Source of the DNA: Bordetella ansorpii
Lineage (GTDB): Bacteria; Pseudomonadota; Gammaproteobacteria; Burkholderiales; Burkholderiaceae_B
Length of the DNA stretch: 64,000 nt
Direction: 5' to 3'
NCBI RefSeq assembly: GCF_900078705.1
Contig: NZ_FKIF01000007.1
Span: forward strand, 62,001 to 126,000
The position numbers and the translations under genes were made by a program. Positions 16,655-27,078 of this stretch are shown here, in pieces (position 1 is the stretch's first letter; every line of letters starts with the position of its first letter). The notes beneath the pieces are model-generated. The model saw only the letters and a list, made by a program, of their open reading frames with translations. It had not been told where the DNA came from and searched no databases.

Positions 16655-17206
16655 ATGCCCCGTTTGAACGCGCCCGACGCCGCCCGGATGTCCGAGCACC
16701 AGCGCCGTGTATACGACGCCATCGCCAGCGGCCCGCGCGGCCGCGTGCGTGGGCCCCTGGCCATCTGGCTGAATCGTCCCGGACTGGCCGAGCATGCCCA
16801 GGCGCTGGGCCAGTACTGCCGCTACGACTCCAGCCTGGAGCCGCGCCTGTCCGAACTGGCCATCCTGACGATGGCGGCCTGGTGGCGTTCGTCATTCGAA
16901 TGGTGGGCGCATCATCCCATCGCCTTGAAGGCGGGGCTGGACGAGCGGGTGGCCGAGCAGATCCGCCTGGGCGACGCGCCGGTCTTCGAGAAAGAGGACG
17001 AGTCGGTGGTCTACCGCTTCGTGCAGGCGCTGCTGGAGACCCGGCAGGTGCCCGACGCCCTGTACCAAGAGGCCGTGCGGGTCCTGGACGAGCCGCGCGT
17101 GGTGGACCTGGTGGGCATCGCCGGCTACTACACGCTGATCTCGATGACGATCAACGTCTTCGAGGTGCAGCCGGACGACGGCAGCACGGTGACGTTCGGA
17201 CGCTGA
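16655..17206 (+). CDS. CMD-like (carboxymuconolactone decarboxylase superfamily) protein
   Basis: 183 residues. The helical core SELAILTMAAWWRSSFEWWA followed by HHPIALKAGL and VVDLVGIAGYYTLISMTIN is diagnostic of the alkylhydroperoxidase D/CMD superfamily subgroup found beside amidohydrolases and SDRs in catabolic operons. No CXXC redox pair, so peroxidase activity is unlikely. Exact reaction unknown. GGAG precedes the ATG. Confidence 0.75.
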   Translation: MPRLNAPDAARMSEHQRRVYDAIASGPRGRVRGPLAIWLNRPGLAEHAQALGQYCRYDSSLEPRLSELAILTMAAWWRSSFEWWAHHPIALKAGLDERVAEQIRLGDAPVFEKEDESVVYRFVQALLETRQVPDALYQEAVRVLDEPRVVDLVGIAGYYTLISMTINVFEVQPDDGSTVTFGR

Positions 17207-17255
17207 GTCCGAAGCCCCGCGCCGGCGATACGAACGACAACGAGGAGCACACATC

Positions 17256-18039
17256 ATGACGGGCCGTTTGCAGGGCAAGGTGGCGATCGTCACCGGCGCG
17301 GGCAGCGTGGGGCCGGGCTGGGGCAATGGCCGGGCCATCGCCTGCCGCTTCGCGCAAGAGGGCGCGAGGATCTTCGCGGTGGACATGGACCCCGACGCCA
17401 TGGAAGAAACCGTGGCGCGCGTGCGCGAGGCGGGCGGCGAGATCCGGACCTGGCAGGCGGACGTCACGTCTTCGGACGCCGTGCGCGATCTGGTGCAGGC
17501 CTGCATGGACGCCTGGGGCCGTATCGACATCCTGGTCAACAACGTGGGCGGGTCGCGCAAGGGCGGCCCGGTCGGCCTGGACGAAGCCGCCTGGAACCAG
17601 CAGATCGACTTCAACCTGAAAAGCGTCTACCTGGGCTGCCGCCACGTGCTGCCCCTGATGGAAGCCCAGGGCGGCGGGGCCATCGTCAACATCGCGTCGA
17701 CCTCGGGCATCCGCTGGACCGGCTCGGCGCAGGTGGGCTACGCCAGCGCCAAGGCCGGCGTGATCCAGCTGTCGCGCGTGGTGGCGCTGGAATACGCCAA
17801 GAAGAATATCCGCTGCAACACGGTGATTCCCGGGCAGATGCACACCCCCATGGTCGAGGTGCGGCTGGCCGGCCAGCGCGCCGGCGGCGACGTCGAGACC
17901 CTGCTGGCGCAGCGCCAGGCGCGCATTCCGCTGCCGTTCATGGGCGACGGCATGGATACCGCCAATGCCGCGCTGTTCCTGGCTTCGGACGAGGCGCGCT
18001 TCATCACCGCCACCGAGATCGTCGTCGACGGAGGCATGA

Positions 18040-18056
<17 letters not shown>
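17256..18056 (+). CDS. Short-chain dehydrogenase/reductase
   Basis: 266 residues. Cofactor loop TGAGSVGPGWGNG is an expanded glycine motif of a known SDR subgroup; NNVGG near 95, Ser148/150, Tyr162 and Lys166 (YASAKAG) form the active site. The C-terminus ITATEIVVDGGMSARCD is usual for the family. Probably oxidises a secondary alcohol to a lactone or ketone that the neighbouring lactonases then process. Its last 17 nt overlap the next gene. Confidence 0.85.
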
Positions 18057-18993
<937 letters not shown>

Positions 18994-19038
18994 TGCGCGC
19001 GCGCATCCATCGATAAGTAAACAAAGAGGAGAGAAACC

Positions 19039-20001
19039 ATGCATAAGCGAATGTTGAAGTGCCTGGCGGCGGGGCTGCTGAGCCTGGCCGGACTGGCCGG
19101 CGCGCAGGCGCAGCAACCCACCAGCCTGGTGGTGGCGTTCCCGGCGGGCGGTCCGGCCGACTCGCTGGCGCGCATCGTGGCGCAGCAGTTGGAGAAGGCG
19201 CTCAAGCATCCCGTGCTGGTCGAGAACAAGCCCGGGGGCAACGGCGCCATCGCCGCGACCTACGTGGGCCGCTCGCGTCCGGATGGCAATACGCTGTTCC
19301 TGAGCTCGGTGGGCGCCATCTCGATCAACCCCGGCCTGTATCCCAAGCTGATCTACGATCCCATCGAGGACTTCACGCCGGTTTCGCTGCTGGTGTCGGT
19401 GCCCGAGGTGCTGATCGTGGGCGAGAACAGTCCGCTCAAGACCGCCAAGGACTTCGTTGCCAAGGCAAAGGGCGATGGCCTGTCGATGGCCTCGTCCGGC
19501 GTGGGCAGCATGCCGCACATGGCCATCGTGCAGCTGAAGAAGGCCACGGGCGCGAATCAGATCCTGCACGTGCCGTACAAGGGCGCCGCGCCCGCCATCA
19601 CCGACACCATCGGCGGACAGGTGGCCGGCTTCATCGGCGACGTGTCGGGCCTGATGCCGCAGATCAAGGCGGGCAAGGCGCGCGCGCTGGCGATTGCCGC
19701 GCCGAAGCGGTCGCCGGTGCTGCCGGATGTGCCGACTTTCGACGAGTTGGGCATTCCCAACGTGTACGCCAACAACTGGTATGGGCTGTTCGCGCCCAAG
19801 GGCACGCCGCCGCAGAAGATCGCCGAACTGAACGAGATGGTGGCGACGTTGATGGCGTCGCCGCAGATGAAGGCTTACGCCGAGGCGACCGGGGTGGAGC
19901 TTTCGCCGACGACGCCGCAGAAGTTCGCCGAGATCGTGCGGGACGACATGAAGAAGTGGGGCGACCTGAGCAAGGCCGAAGGGATCCAGATGGATAATTG
20001 A
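19039..20001 (+). CDS. Bug-family tripartite tricarboxylate transporter receptor
   Basis: 320 residues with a Sec signal (cleavage AQAQ) and the classic Bug core (SLVVAFPAGGPADSLARIVA, ENKPGGNGAIAATYV, HVPYKGAAPAITDTIGGQV). Periplasmic receptor for an organic acid, last gene of the LysR-linked lactonase operon and followed by a strong hairpin. No cognate membrane subunits are in the window. AAGAGGAGAG precedes the ATG. Confidence 0.9.
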   Translation: MHKRMLKCLAAGLLSLAGLAGAQAQQPTSLVVAFPAGGPADSLARIVAQQLEKALKHPVLVENKPGGNGAIAATYVGRSRPDGNTLFLSSVGAISINPGLYPKLIYDPIEDFTPVSLLVSVPEVLIVGENSPLKTAKDFVAKAKGDGLSMASSGVGSMPHMAIVQLKKATGANQILHVPYKGAAPAITDTIGGQVAGFIGDVSGLMPQIKAGKARALAIAAPKRSPVLPDVPTFDELGIPNVYANNWYGLFAPKGTPPQKIAELNEMVATLMASPQMKAYAEATGVELSPTTPQKFAEIVRDDMKKWGDLSKAEGIQMDN

Positions 20002-20023
20002 TCCGGCAGCGGGTCGAGTTGAT

Positions 20024-20049
20024 CGATGGGCTCCTGCGGGAGCCCATCG
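20024..20049 (+). terminator. Hairpin terminator of the lactonase/Bug operon
   Basis: Perfect 11-bp stem CGATGGGCTCC / GGAGCCCATCG with a TGCG tetraloop, 22 bp after the Bug stop codon. The trailing sequence lacks a clean T-run. Confidence 0.7.
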
Positions 20050-20266
20050 TCCATGCTGCGCGCCGGCAGGCGATATAGGACAATCCGGCTCGTCCTTTCC
20101 GGAAATGCGCCGCGGTCTCGCTGGCGCCTCACATTGGTGCAAGTTCACTCGCCTCGTCCCGCCATGAAGGTCCTCCTGCATGATTTGCCGGCTGCGGCGC
20201 CGACCGCGCGATCAACGCGCGGAGCGGCCCGCCATGCCATGCCGGGCCGCTCCGGGGTCCGACGCC

Positions 20267-20992
20267 ATGCTTGATGCCTTGCGACGCACCCTCGCGCTGC
20301 CGGACTGGGTCGGCCTTTCGTCCCTGCGCATCGATCCGGATGGCATCGCACAGGCAACGCGGACGTTGCCGCCACGGGCCGCGCAGACCTTGGCGGGGCT
20401 GACGGCCAACATGGCGGACAAGCGCCGCAACGAGTTCGTGGCGGGCCGCGTCTGCGCCGCGCGGGCGTTGCATGGCGCCGGCGTGCGTGCGGCGGACATG
20501 CCCGCTGACGGCATCCTGCCCATCGATGGCCGCCTGCCGGTCTGGCCGGCGGGGTGGGTGGGCAGCATCAGCCATGGCAACCGCTGGGCCATCGCGGGCG
20601 CCGCCAGCGCCTCCCGCTGCGAGGGCCTGGGCCTCGATCTGCAGGAGCTGATCGGCGTCGAGACCGTGGCGCAAGTGCAAGCCCTGATCGCCACCGAGGC
20701 CGAGCTGCGGCGCCTGGATACAGGGCTCGACAGGCAGCAGGCCCTGACGCTGCTGTTCTCGGCCAAGGAGGCGCTGTACAAGGCCCTGTATCCGCGCCTG
20801 CGCGTGTTCCAGGAGTTCGACGCGGTGGAAGCGACCGCATTGGAGCCGGCAGCGATCCGGCTGACCTTGACGCGGGACTGGCACGCGCGGGACTGGCGCG
20901 CGGGGCAGTCCATCCGGGTGCGCCACGCCTGGGACGGCGGCCAGGTGCTGACTGCCTGCTGCCTGGCGAGGGACGAGCGGGCGCCGGGTTGA
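20267..20992 (+). CDS. 4'-phosphopantetheinyl transferase (EntD/Sfp-like)
   Basis: 241 residues from ATG 20267; the frame is open 29 codons upstream but similarity starts here. Motifs of the EntD class are present: KRRNEFVAGRVCAARAL, GWVGSISHGNRWAIAGAA, the Mg-binding GLGLDLQE and the catalytic FSAKEALYKAL. It transfers phosphopantetheine from CoA to carrier proteins of fatty-acid, polyketide or nonribosomal synthesis. No synthetase gene is nearby, so it probably serves carrier proteins elsewhere. Confidence 0.88.
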   Translation: MLDALRRTLALPDWVGLSSLRIDPDGIAQATRTLPPRAAQTLAGLTANMADKRRNEFVAGRVCAARALHGAGVRAADMPADGILPIDGRLPVWPAGWVGSISHGNRWAIAGAASASRCEGLGLDLQELIGVETVAQVQALIATEAELRRLDTGLDRQQALTLLFSAKEALYKALYPRLRVFQEFDAVEATALEPAAIRLTLTRDWHARDWRAGQSIRVRHAWDGGQVLTACCLARDERAPG

Positions 20993-20996
20993 ATCC

Positions 20997-21013
20997 GCCA
21001 GGCCTGACCTGGC
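20997..21013. terminator. Short hairpin between converging genes
   Basis: GCCAGG-CCTGA-CCTGGC lies in the 33-bp gap between the stops of the converging transferase and sensor kinase genes. Weak stem, no T-run; position is the main argument. Confidence 0.35.
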
Positions 21014-21025
21014 CGTCGCGCTGGC

Positions 21026-22393
21026 TCAGGGCTTCAGCAGCAAGCGGAAGCCGAACGTGTTCACCCCGCCTTCGCTGCTCATGAACACATCGCCGCCGTG
21101 CATGCGCGCGATGCCGCGCACGATCGACAGGCCCAGCCCGTGATGCGCCCCGCTGCGGGTGCGGGCCGCATCCGCGCGATAGAACCGCTCGAACAGCTGC
21201 GACTGCTGCGAGACGGGGATCGGGTCGCCGTGGTCCGACACCTTCACGGCGGCATATGCGCCATCCCGCGCGATGGTGACGGTGACGGTGGAGGGCGCGT
21301 TCGCGTAGCGCGCGCTGTTGGACAACAGGTTGGCCAGCGCGCGATGGAACAGCCGGCGGTCCGCGCACACCTGCGCGTCGCCGCGCAGCACCACGTCCAT
21401 CCGCCGCTCGCTGAAGGATTCTTCCAGATATTCGACGGTTTTCTCGGCCTCTTCGCGCAGCGAGATGTTGCTCAATTCGGACGCCCGCGTGCCGTTGTCG
21501 GCGCTGGACAGGAACAGCATGTCGTTGACGATGCCGCTCATGCGCTCCAGCTCTTCCAGGTTCGAGGCCAGCAGGTCCTGCAGCTCGCCGGCCTGGCGTG
21601 GCTGGCTCAGGGCCACCTGGGTCTGGCCGATCAGGTTGGTCAGCGGCGTGCGCAATTCGTGCGCCACGTCGGCGTTGAAGCCCTCCAGCTGCCGCCAGGC
21701 CGCCTCGCGGCGCGCCAGCGAATGGTTGATCGACTCGGCGAGTTCGCGGATCTCGTCGGGCGCGGGGTCGATGGCCAGCCGCTGGCGAGGATCGTTCGGG
21801 GGGAGGGCGTTGGCCTGCTTGCTCAGGCGCCGCACCGGGCTGAGCCCCACCTTGGCCACCCAGTAGCCCAGGATCGCCACCAGCAGGATGCCCAGGCCCG
21901 ACGCCACGCGCAGCATGTGGACGAAGCGGTCCTTGGTGTGCAGGTACGAGGTGGAGTCCAGGGCGATGACGAAGCGCACGGCCGGGCGTTCGCCGCGGCC
22001 CGCGATCTTGCGCGACAGCAGGCACCAGATGCGTTCGTTCTCGTCGTGCACGGTGTGCACGACGTCGTCCTTGAGCGGGCCGTCGTCGTTGATCTTGGGC
22101 GTGGGGCCGTGGCGCCAGCGTGCATCGTCCGACAGGATCCAGTATCGGATGCGGCCGTTTTCCTGCATCGCGTTCAGCTTGGTGTGGACGACGCCCCAGT
22201 CTTCCAGCCGGTCGCGGTAAGAGATCAGGGGGTCGAGCAGCGTATGCTGCAGGGTCAGTTCGCCACGGATCTGGTTGCGCACGGCCTCTTCGAGCACGTG
22301 GTAGAGCACCATGGCCACGCTGCCGAACACGACCGCGCCCGTGATGGCGATCATGGCCGCCAGGCGGCCCGCGATGGACAGCCGGCGGATCAT
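21026..22393 (-). CDS. Sensor histidine kinase, heavy-metal (CusS-like) family
   Basis: 455 residues. N-terminal transmembrane helix (residues ~8-32), periplasmic sensor of about 125 residues, second helix (ASGLGILLVAILGYWVAKVG), HAMP, HisKA (FNADVAHELRTPL), N box (LANLLSNSARYA) and G2 (HHGLGLSIVRGI). The G1 box is DHGDPIP, the Pro-containing variant common in heavy-metal sensor kinases. The ATG overlaps the regulator stop (ATGA). No metal efflux genes lie in the window, so ligand and output are unknown. Confidence 0.87.
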   Translation of the reverse strand: MIRRLSIAGRLAAMIAITGAVVFGSVAMVLYHVLEEAVRNQIRGELTLQHTLLDPLISYRDRLEDWGVVHTKLNAMQENGRIRYWILSDDARWRHGPTPKINDDGPLKDDVVHTVHDENERIWCLLSRKIAGRGERPAVRFVIALDSTSYLHTKDRFVHMLRVASGLGILLVAILGYWVAKVGLSPVRRLSKQANALPPNDPRQRLAIDPAPDEIRELAESINHSLARREAAWRQLEGFNADVAHELRTPLTNLIGQTQVALSQPRQAGELQDLLASNLEELERMSGIVNDMLFLSSADNGTRASELSNISLREEAEKTVEYLEESFSERRMDVVLRGDAQVCADRRLFHRALANLLSNSARYANAPSTVTVTIARDGAYAAVKVSDHGDPIPVSQQSQLFERFYRADAARTRSGAHHGLGLSIVRGIARMHGGDVFMSSEGGVNTFGFRLLLKP

Positions 22394-23097
22394 GCGACGG
22401 CGGCAGGCAGGCCGTCCGCGCGCGCCTCCAGCACGTAGCCCATGCCGCGCACGGTGTGCAGCAGTTTGTTCTCGTACGGAGCATCGACCTTGGCGCGCAG
22501 GCGCTTGACGGCGACTTCGACCACGTTGATGTCGCTGTCGAAGTTCATGTCCCAGACCTGCTCGGCGATCATCAGCTTGGACAGCACCTCGCCCTGGCGG
22601 CGCGCCAGCAGGGTCAGCAGCGAGAATTCCTTGGCCGTGAGTTCCAGGCGTTGCCCGGCCCGCACCGCGCGGCGCGCCAGCAGGTCGATGGACAGGTCGT
22701 CGATGTTCAGGACGGTGGCTTCCAGCGTGTCGCTGCGGCGGCGGGTCAGCGCCTGCAGCCGGGCCACCAGCTCGATGAACGAGAAGGGCTTGGCCAGGTA
22801 GTCGTCGGCGCCCTTGCGCAGGCCATCGACCCGGTCGTGTACGGTACCGCGCGCCGACAGCATGATGACGGGCGTGGATTTGCGGCGGCGCAGGTTGTCC
22901 AGCACGGCGTGGCCATTCATCCCGGGCAGCATCAGGTCGAGCACGATGGCGTCGTAGTCGGACTCCAGCGCATAGTGCAGGCCGTCGGTGCCGTTGGCGG
23001 CCGTATCGACCGTATAGCCCTGTTCGACCAGGCCGCGAAGAATGTAGGAAGAGGTCTTTTCCTCGTCCTCGATGATCAGGACACGCACGGGAATCAT
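22390..23097 (-). CDS. OmpR-family response regulator (CusR/CopR-like)
   Basis: 235 residues. Receiver domain with acidic pocket (IIEDEEK), phospho-acceptor in VLDLMLPGMNG and switch Lys in ADDYLAKPFSF; C-terminal winged helix (LTAKEFSLLTLLARRQGEVL, NVVEVAVKRLRAKVD, TVRGMGYVLE). AAAGG precedes the ATG at 23097. Co-transcribed with the kinase gene and probably autoregulated through the TGACA-N4-TGTCA box about 90 bp upstream. Confidence 0.9.
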   Translation of the reverse strand: MIPVRVLIIEDEEKTSSYILRGLVEQGYTVDTAANGTDGLHYALESDYDAIVLDLMLPGMNGHAVLDNLRRRKSTPVIMLSARGTVHDRVDGLRKGADDYLAKPFSFIELVARLQALTRRRSDTLEATVLNIDDLSIDLLARRAVRAGQRLELTAKEFSLLTLLARRQGEVLSKLMIAEQVWDMNFDSDINVVEVAVKRLRAKVDAPYENKLLHTVRGMGYVLEARADGLPAAVA

Positions 23098-23185
23098 TGC
23101 CTTTCTTATGGACACGCCACGGGCGCAATGGCCCAGTTCGGGGGGAACTGTAGGCAATGTAGCGGGTCGGGGGGCTGTCCGCCAA

Positions 23186-23260
23186 CTGACAATTCTGTCA
23201 GGCATCACGGCAGGGGGCGAGTTGCTGTCATTCTGTCAGCAGCGCGTCAAGGCACTGACA
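23186..23260. promoter_or_regulatory. CusR/CopR-like box plus half-sites
   Basis: CTGACA-ATTC-TGTCAG (23186-23201) is a perfect 16-bp palindrome with the TGACA-N4-TGTCA geometry known for E. coli CusR. Additional half-sites TGTCA at 23226, TGTCAG at 23234 and CTGACAG at 23254 follow within 60 bp. The cluster sits between the divergent response regulator and LysR genes. Binding by the local regulator is inference. Confidence 0.6.
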
Positions 23261-23370
23261 GGCACGGACGCCTAAAGTTCGGCTGGCTTGTTGCTTGCGG
23301 CGTACTCGGGATGTCGGGGCTGCGTCCCGCAGCCGCCTCGTTCGCCGCCTGCCAACCGGCACAAGGACGA

Positions 23371-24393
23371 ATGATGAGACTGTCCGGCAACGGCTTCAAT
23401 TTCAACGACATCGTGTTCTTCGTGGAGGTCGCCAAGCGCCAGAGCCTGTCGCGCACGGCCGAGTCGATCAACGTCCCGCCCTCGACGCTGTCGCGCCGCC
23501 TGCAGGTGCTGGAGCAGCACCTGGGCGTGGAACTGCTGGCGCGCAGCACGCGCAAGATCGCGCTGACCGAGGCGGGCAAGTTGTATTACGAGCGTTGCCG
23601 GCAACTGGTCGAACAGGTGTCGGACGCGCAGGACGTGCTGCTGCAACAGGGCATCAAGCCCGTCGGCACGCTGAAGATGCTGCTGCCCGATCCCCTGGAC
23701 GCGCTGCGGTTCTCCACGCTGGTCCAGGCGTTCGCGCAGGACTGGCCGTCGCTGGATTTCCATTGCGACTACACGGGCGGCCGGGGATGGGATGCCAGCC
23801 GCGAATTCGACGTGGCCCTGCGTTGGGGCGCGCAACCCGATTCCGACCTGGTGGCCCGGTGCCTGGGCTTCGTGCCGTTCCGGCTCTATGCCTCGCGCGA
23901 CTATCTGGCGCGGCACGACAACCCGCTGACACCGGAAGATCTCGACAGCCATGAATGCCTGCGCTGCGACGTCTGCCCGGAGCTGATGTCATGGACGCTG
24001 GTGCAGGACGATGAGCGCGCCGCCGTGCGGCCGCAGGCAAGGATGCGCGCCAATGACCTGGAGATCGTGCGGCGCTTCGCCTTGGCGGGCATGGGCATCG
24101 CCGCCTTGCCCGCCACGGGGATATCGGACTCGCGCCTGGTGCCCATCCTGCCGCACTGGCGGCTCGATCCCGTGGGCATCCATGCGCTGTTCGGCAGCCG
24201 CACGCCGCCGGCGCGCGCACGTGCCTTCGTGGACTTCCTGGTGGACCGCCTGGCGGTGCTGTCGCGTCGTTCCAGCGTGCTCGATTCGGTGTCCGAGGTG
24301 TTGCCAGGCATGCCTGACAGCACTGACCCGTTCGCGTCCCGAAAGGGTCAGGCGTGGATCCCTAAAGTGGAGGCATGGACGCTCAGCGCCTAG
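23371..24393 (+). CDS. LysR-family transcriptional regulator
   Basis: 340 residues. N-terminal HTH (FNDIVFFVEVAKRQSLSRTA, INVPPSTLSRRLQVLEQHLG) and a CrgA/DmlR-like effector domain (CDYTGGRGWDASREFDVALR). The C-terminus runs about 35 residues beyond a normal LTTR, ending in low-similarity sequence (PKVEAWTLSA) that crosses an inverted repeat CTGACCC...GGGTCAG. AAGGA precedes the ATG at 23371, which has a second ATG right after it. Divergent from the two-component genes. Confidence 0.85.
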   Translation: MMRLSGNGFNFNDIVFFVEVAKRQSLSRTAESINVPPSTLSRRLQVLEQHLGVELLARSTRKIALTEAGKLYYERCRQLVEQVSDAQDVLLQQGIKPVGTLKMLLPDPLDALRFSTLVQAFAQDWPSLDFHCDYTGGRGWDASREFDVALRWGAQPDSDLVARCLGFVPFRLYASRDYLARHDNPLTPEDLDSHECLRCDVCPELMSWTLVQDDERAAVRPQARMRANDLEIVRRFALAGMGIAALPATGISDSRLVPILPHWRLDPVGIHALFGSRTPPARARAFVDFLVDRLAVLSRRSSVLDSVSEVLPGMPDSTDPFASRKGQAWIPKVEAWTLSA

Positions 24394-24441
24394 ATCCGGG
24401 CCACCCCGGGCGTCCTTGTCCAAACTTCGTCGAGGTACACC

Positions 24442-24750
24442 ATGCAGAAAGCCCAATCCCTGAAGATCGTCGCCACCCTGATGTTGTCGATGCTGGCCAT
24501 CGGCGCCGCGCACGCCCGGGAAGAAACCGTTGTGCCCAAGGGCGAGAGCACGCTGTCGCGCGCCGACGTCGTGCGCGACCTGCAGGCATGGAAGCAGGCC
24601 GGCCTGGACGAGGAGTGGCGCACCGAGAGCACGCCCGACGTCTACAGCCCCGCGTACCGCGCGAAGTACGAAGCGTACGTTCGCCTGACGCAGCGTCCCG
24701 GCGTGCCGTCGGCCTCGCCATCGCAAGCCCGGCCCGAACCGCGTGGCTGA
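24442..24750 (+). CDS. DUF4148-type small exported protein
   Basis: 102 residues with a signal peptide (cleavage AHA-RE) and the DUF4148 pattern: LSRADVVRDLQAWKQAGLDE followed by a short tyrosine-containing region (YSPAYRAKYEAY). These small periplasmic proteins are abundant in Burkholderiales and of unknown function. The tail is proline-rich. It follows the LysR gene by 48 bp and may be under its control. Confidence 0.7.
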   Translation: MQKAQSLKIVATLMLSMLAIGAAHAREETVVPKGESTLSRADVVRDLQAWKQAGLDEEWRTESTPDVYSPAYRAKYEAYVRLTQRPGVPSASPSQARPEPRG

Positions 24751-24798
24751 TCGGCCTGCGCGGCCGGGCCGTGCAGGGCATGCATGGCCCGCCAGGCT

Positions 24799-25902
24799 TC
24801 AGAAGCGGTGCCGCAAGCCCACCGCATACTGCGTCTGCCGCCACCCGGCATCTTCCCAGGCGCCGCGCAACTGGCCGAGAATGGCGTACACGTTCGTGCG
24901 GCGCGACAGGTCGTGCGAGTAGCCGACCGAGGCGATGTGCTGCGCATGCGTCGCGCCTTGCCGGGCCAGTGCGCCCTCATGCTCGGGAATGCTGGATTGC
25001 CACGAGGCCATGATCGTTCCCGCGCCGACCTGCCAGCCCAGGCCCGCCAGCAGGCCGTGCACCGTGCCGCCAGGAAAGTAGGGCGTCTGGCCGGGTGACG
25101 GCGCGGCGGGCAGCGTCGAGCCGTGGCGCATGTGCGAGTACGCCAGGTAAAGCGTGGCGGGGCCGATCTTGCGCCGTCCCGCCAGCGAGACCGCCCATGG
25201 CTGCTCGGCGCCGCCCGCCGCGGCCATGGCGCGGCCCTCGGCGGTGTCCGCGGCCCAGCGCCCGCCTTCGTAGGTCAGGGCCACGGCCGACGTGCCGTCG
25301 TCATAGCCCAGCGCGGCGCTGTCCAGGCGATTGGCGCTGTTCGTGGCGAAGCCGCCGCCGCCCGTGGCATCGAAACTGTGGTCGACCGCCACGCGCCAGG
25401 GGCCAGGCATCGGCAGGCGCCAGGCCAGCGTGTTGTCGGCGCGGTTGGCGTTGAAGGGCAGCAACGCGGTCTGCGCGCCCAGGTTCAGGTAGGAGGCCAG
25501 GAACGGATCGAACTCGCCCAGCCGTTCCGACGACACCGAGGTCTGCCGGCCCGCGCGCAGTTCGCCCCAGGCGCCGCCCACGCCCAGCCAGGCGCCGCGG
25601 CCGAACAGGCGGCCGCCTTGCGCGCTGCGTCCCGTGGTGGCCAGCACGCCGCTTTCCAGGTGATAGCGGGCATAAAGGCCGTCGCCCAGGTCTTCGCGGC
25701 CGCGCAAGCCCCAGCGCGAGCCGGACTGCATGCCGCTCTGCATGTTGTGAGAACTGCTGCGTTCGCGGTCGTGGAAGCCGGCCAGGCCCAGGTCGACCAC
25801 GCCGAACAGGGTGGGACCGTCAGCTTGCGCTGCGAAGGCCGGCGCGGCCGAGGCCAGGCCCAGCGACAGGCAGGCCGCGCGCCATCGGGATACGTGCGTC
25901 AT
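24799..25902 (-). CDS. Gram-negative general porin (Burkholderiales type)
   Basis: 367 residues. Signal peptide (cleavage AFAAQA), N-terminal strand TLFGVVDLGLAG, conserved SRWGLRGREDLGDGLYARY and the final strand YAVGLRHRF ending in phenylalanine, required for outer-membrane assembly. A trimeric 16-strand diffusion porin is expected. Only 12 bp separate it from the upstream membrane protein gene on the same strand, suggesting co-transcription. Confidence 0.88.
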   Translation of the reverse strand: MTHVSRWRAACLSLGLASAAPAFAAQADGPTLFGVVDLGLAGFHDRERSSSHNMQSGMQSGSRWGLRGREDLGDGLYARYHLESGVLATTGRSAQGGRLFGRGAWLGVGGAWGELRAGRQTSVSSERLGEFDPFLASYLNLGAQTALLPFNANRADNTLAWRLPMPGPWRVAVDHSFDATGGGGFATNSANRLDSAALGYDDGTSAVALTYEGGRWAADTAEGRAMAAAGGAEQPWAVSLAGRRKIGPATLYLAYSHMRHGSTLPAAPSPGQTPYFPGGTVHGLLAGLGWQVGAGTIMASWQSSIPEHEGALARQGATHAQHIASVGYSHDLSRRTNVYAILGQLRGAWEDAGWRQTQYAVGLRHRF

Positions 25903-25914
25903 GGCGTGCCCGTC

Positions 25915-27078
25915 TTACAGGTACTTCAGCCACGCGATGTCGCGGCGGCGGGCCTTCAGTTGTCCGAAGGCGCGCACCGGCCAGTACAGGGCCACGCCCA
26001 GCACCACCGTCAGCACCCACAGCATGCCCACGCCGTCCACGCTGAAATACTGCCCCTGGTTGGGGCCCCACATCGCCCTGGCCGCCAGGTACAGCGCCTT
26101 CAGCACATACAGATGCAGGATGTAGAAGAACAGCGGCGCGGCGCCGTACACGCACATCACCCGCACGGCGGGGCGCGCGTCCAGGCGTTCCAGCCAGGCC
26201 AGCAGCAGCAGGCCCAGACCCAGGGTCAGCAGCAGGAAGAACAGGGAGGGCGGATACTTGGTGATGTTGATGAAGCTCATGAGCGAGCGCACCGCGTCGT
26301 CCTGCGGGCTCCAGCCCTGCGCCTGGCCATAGGCGTTGAACGTGCGCAGCGCCACGAACAGCGCCAGGGCGCCCACACCCGCCAGGCACAGGCGCCGCCG
26401 GCGTTCGGCGGGCGCCACCGTGCGCGCGAACCACGGACCGCACGCATAGCCCAGGGCGATCACGCCGATCCAGGGCAGCAGCGGATACGACGTGCGCAGG
26501 CGCAGCGATTCGCTGACCTCGATCCAGCCCCGGTCATGCAGGATGGCCCAAAGCACGAAACCGGGTTCGCCCACCGCCACGTGGATGCCGTCCAGCAGGT
26601 TGTGGCCGGCCACCAGCGCCACGCCCACCGCGATCAGCGCGGGACGGGGCAGGCGCACCAGCAGGGCCAGCGCCAGCATCGACAGGCCGATGGCCCAGAT
26701 CACCTGCAGGTAGACCACCGAGGGCGGGAACTGGAACGTCCAGGCGAAGTTGACCAGCGTGAACTCCAGCACCACCAGGAACAGGCCGCGCTTGGCCAGG
26801 AAGGCGCTGGTGGCGCTCAGGCTGCCCGCTTTCTGGCCGTAAAGCCAGGCGGACAGTCCGGTCAGAAAGACGAAAACGGGCGCACACAGATGCGCCAGCA
26901 CGCGGGAGAAGAACAGCTCGGGCGGGGTGTTGGCCACGTCCATGGGATCGGTGACCTGGGCATGCAGATACACGGTTTCGCGCACGTGATCCAGCAGCAT
27001 GATCAGCATGACCAGGCCGCGCAGGGCATCGATGGACAGCAGGCGGGAAGAGGGAACGGAGGAAGAAAGACCAGTCAT
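25915..27078 (-). CDS. DUF1624/heparan-alpha-glucosaminide acetyltransferase-like membrane protein
   Basis: 387 residues with about ten hydrophobic segments. The N-terminal block RLLSIDALRGLVMLIMLLDH with RE and a later FLTGLSAWL segment matches the DUF1624/HGSNAT-catalytic-like acyltransferase group; His in LLDHVRE is the candidate active-site residue. Probably acylates an envelope component, substrate unknown. ATG 27078 preferred over an upstream TTG at 27096; no strong ribosome site for either. A palindrome lies upstream at 27168-27184. Confidence 0.75.
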   Translation of the reverse strand: MTGLSSSVPSSRLLSIDALRGLVMLIMLLDHVRETVYLHAQVTDPMDVANTPPELFFSRVLAHLCAPVFVFLTGLSAWLYGQKAGSLSATSAFLAKRGLFLVVLEFTLVNFAWTFQFPPSVVYLQVIWAIGLSMLALALLVRLPRPALIAVGVALVAGHNLLDGIHVAVGEPGFVLWAILHDRGWIEVSESLRLRTSYPLLPWIGVIALGYACGPWFARTVAPAERRRRLCLAGVGALALFVALRTFNAYGQAQGWSPQDDAVRSLMSFINITKYPPSLFFLLLTLGLGLLLLAWLERLDARPAVRVMCVYGAAPLFFYILHLYVLKALYLAARAMWGPNQGQYFSVDGVGMLWVLTVVLGVALYWPVRAFGQLKARRRDIAWLKYL

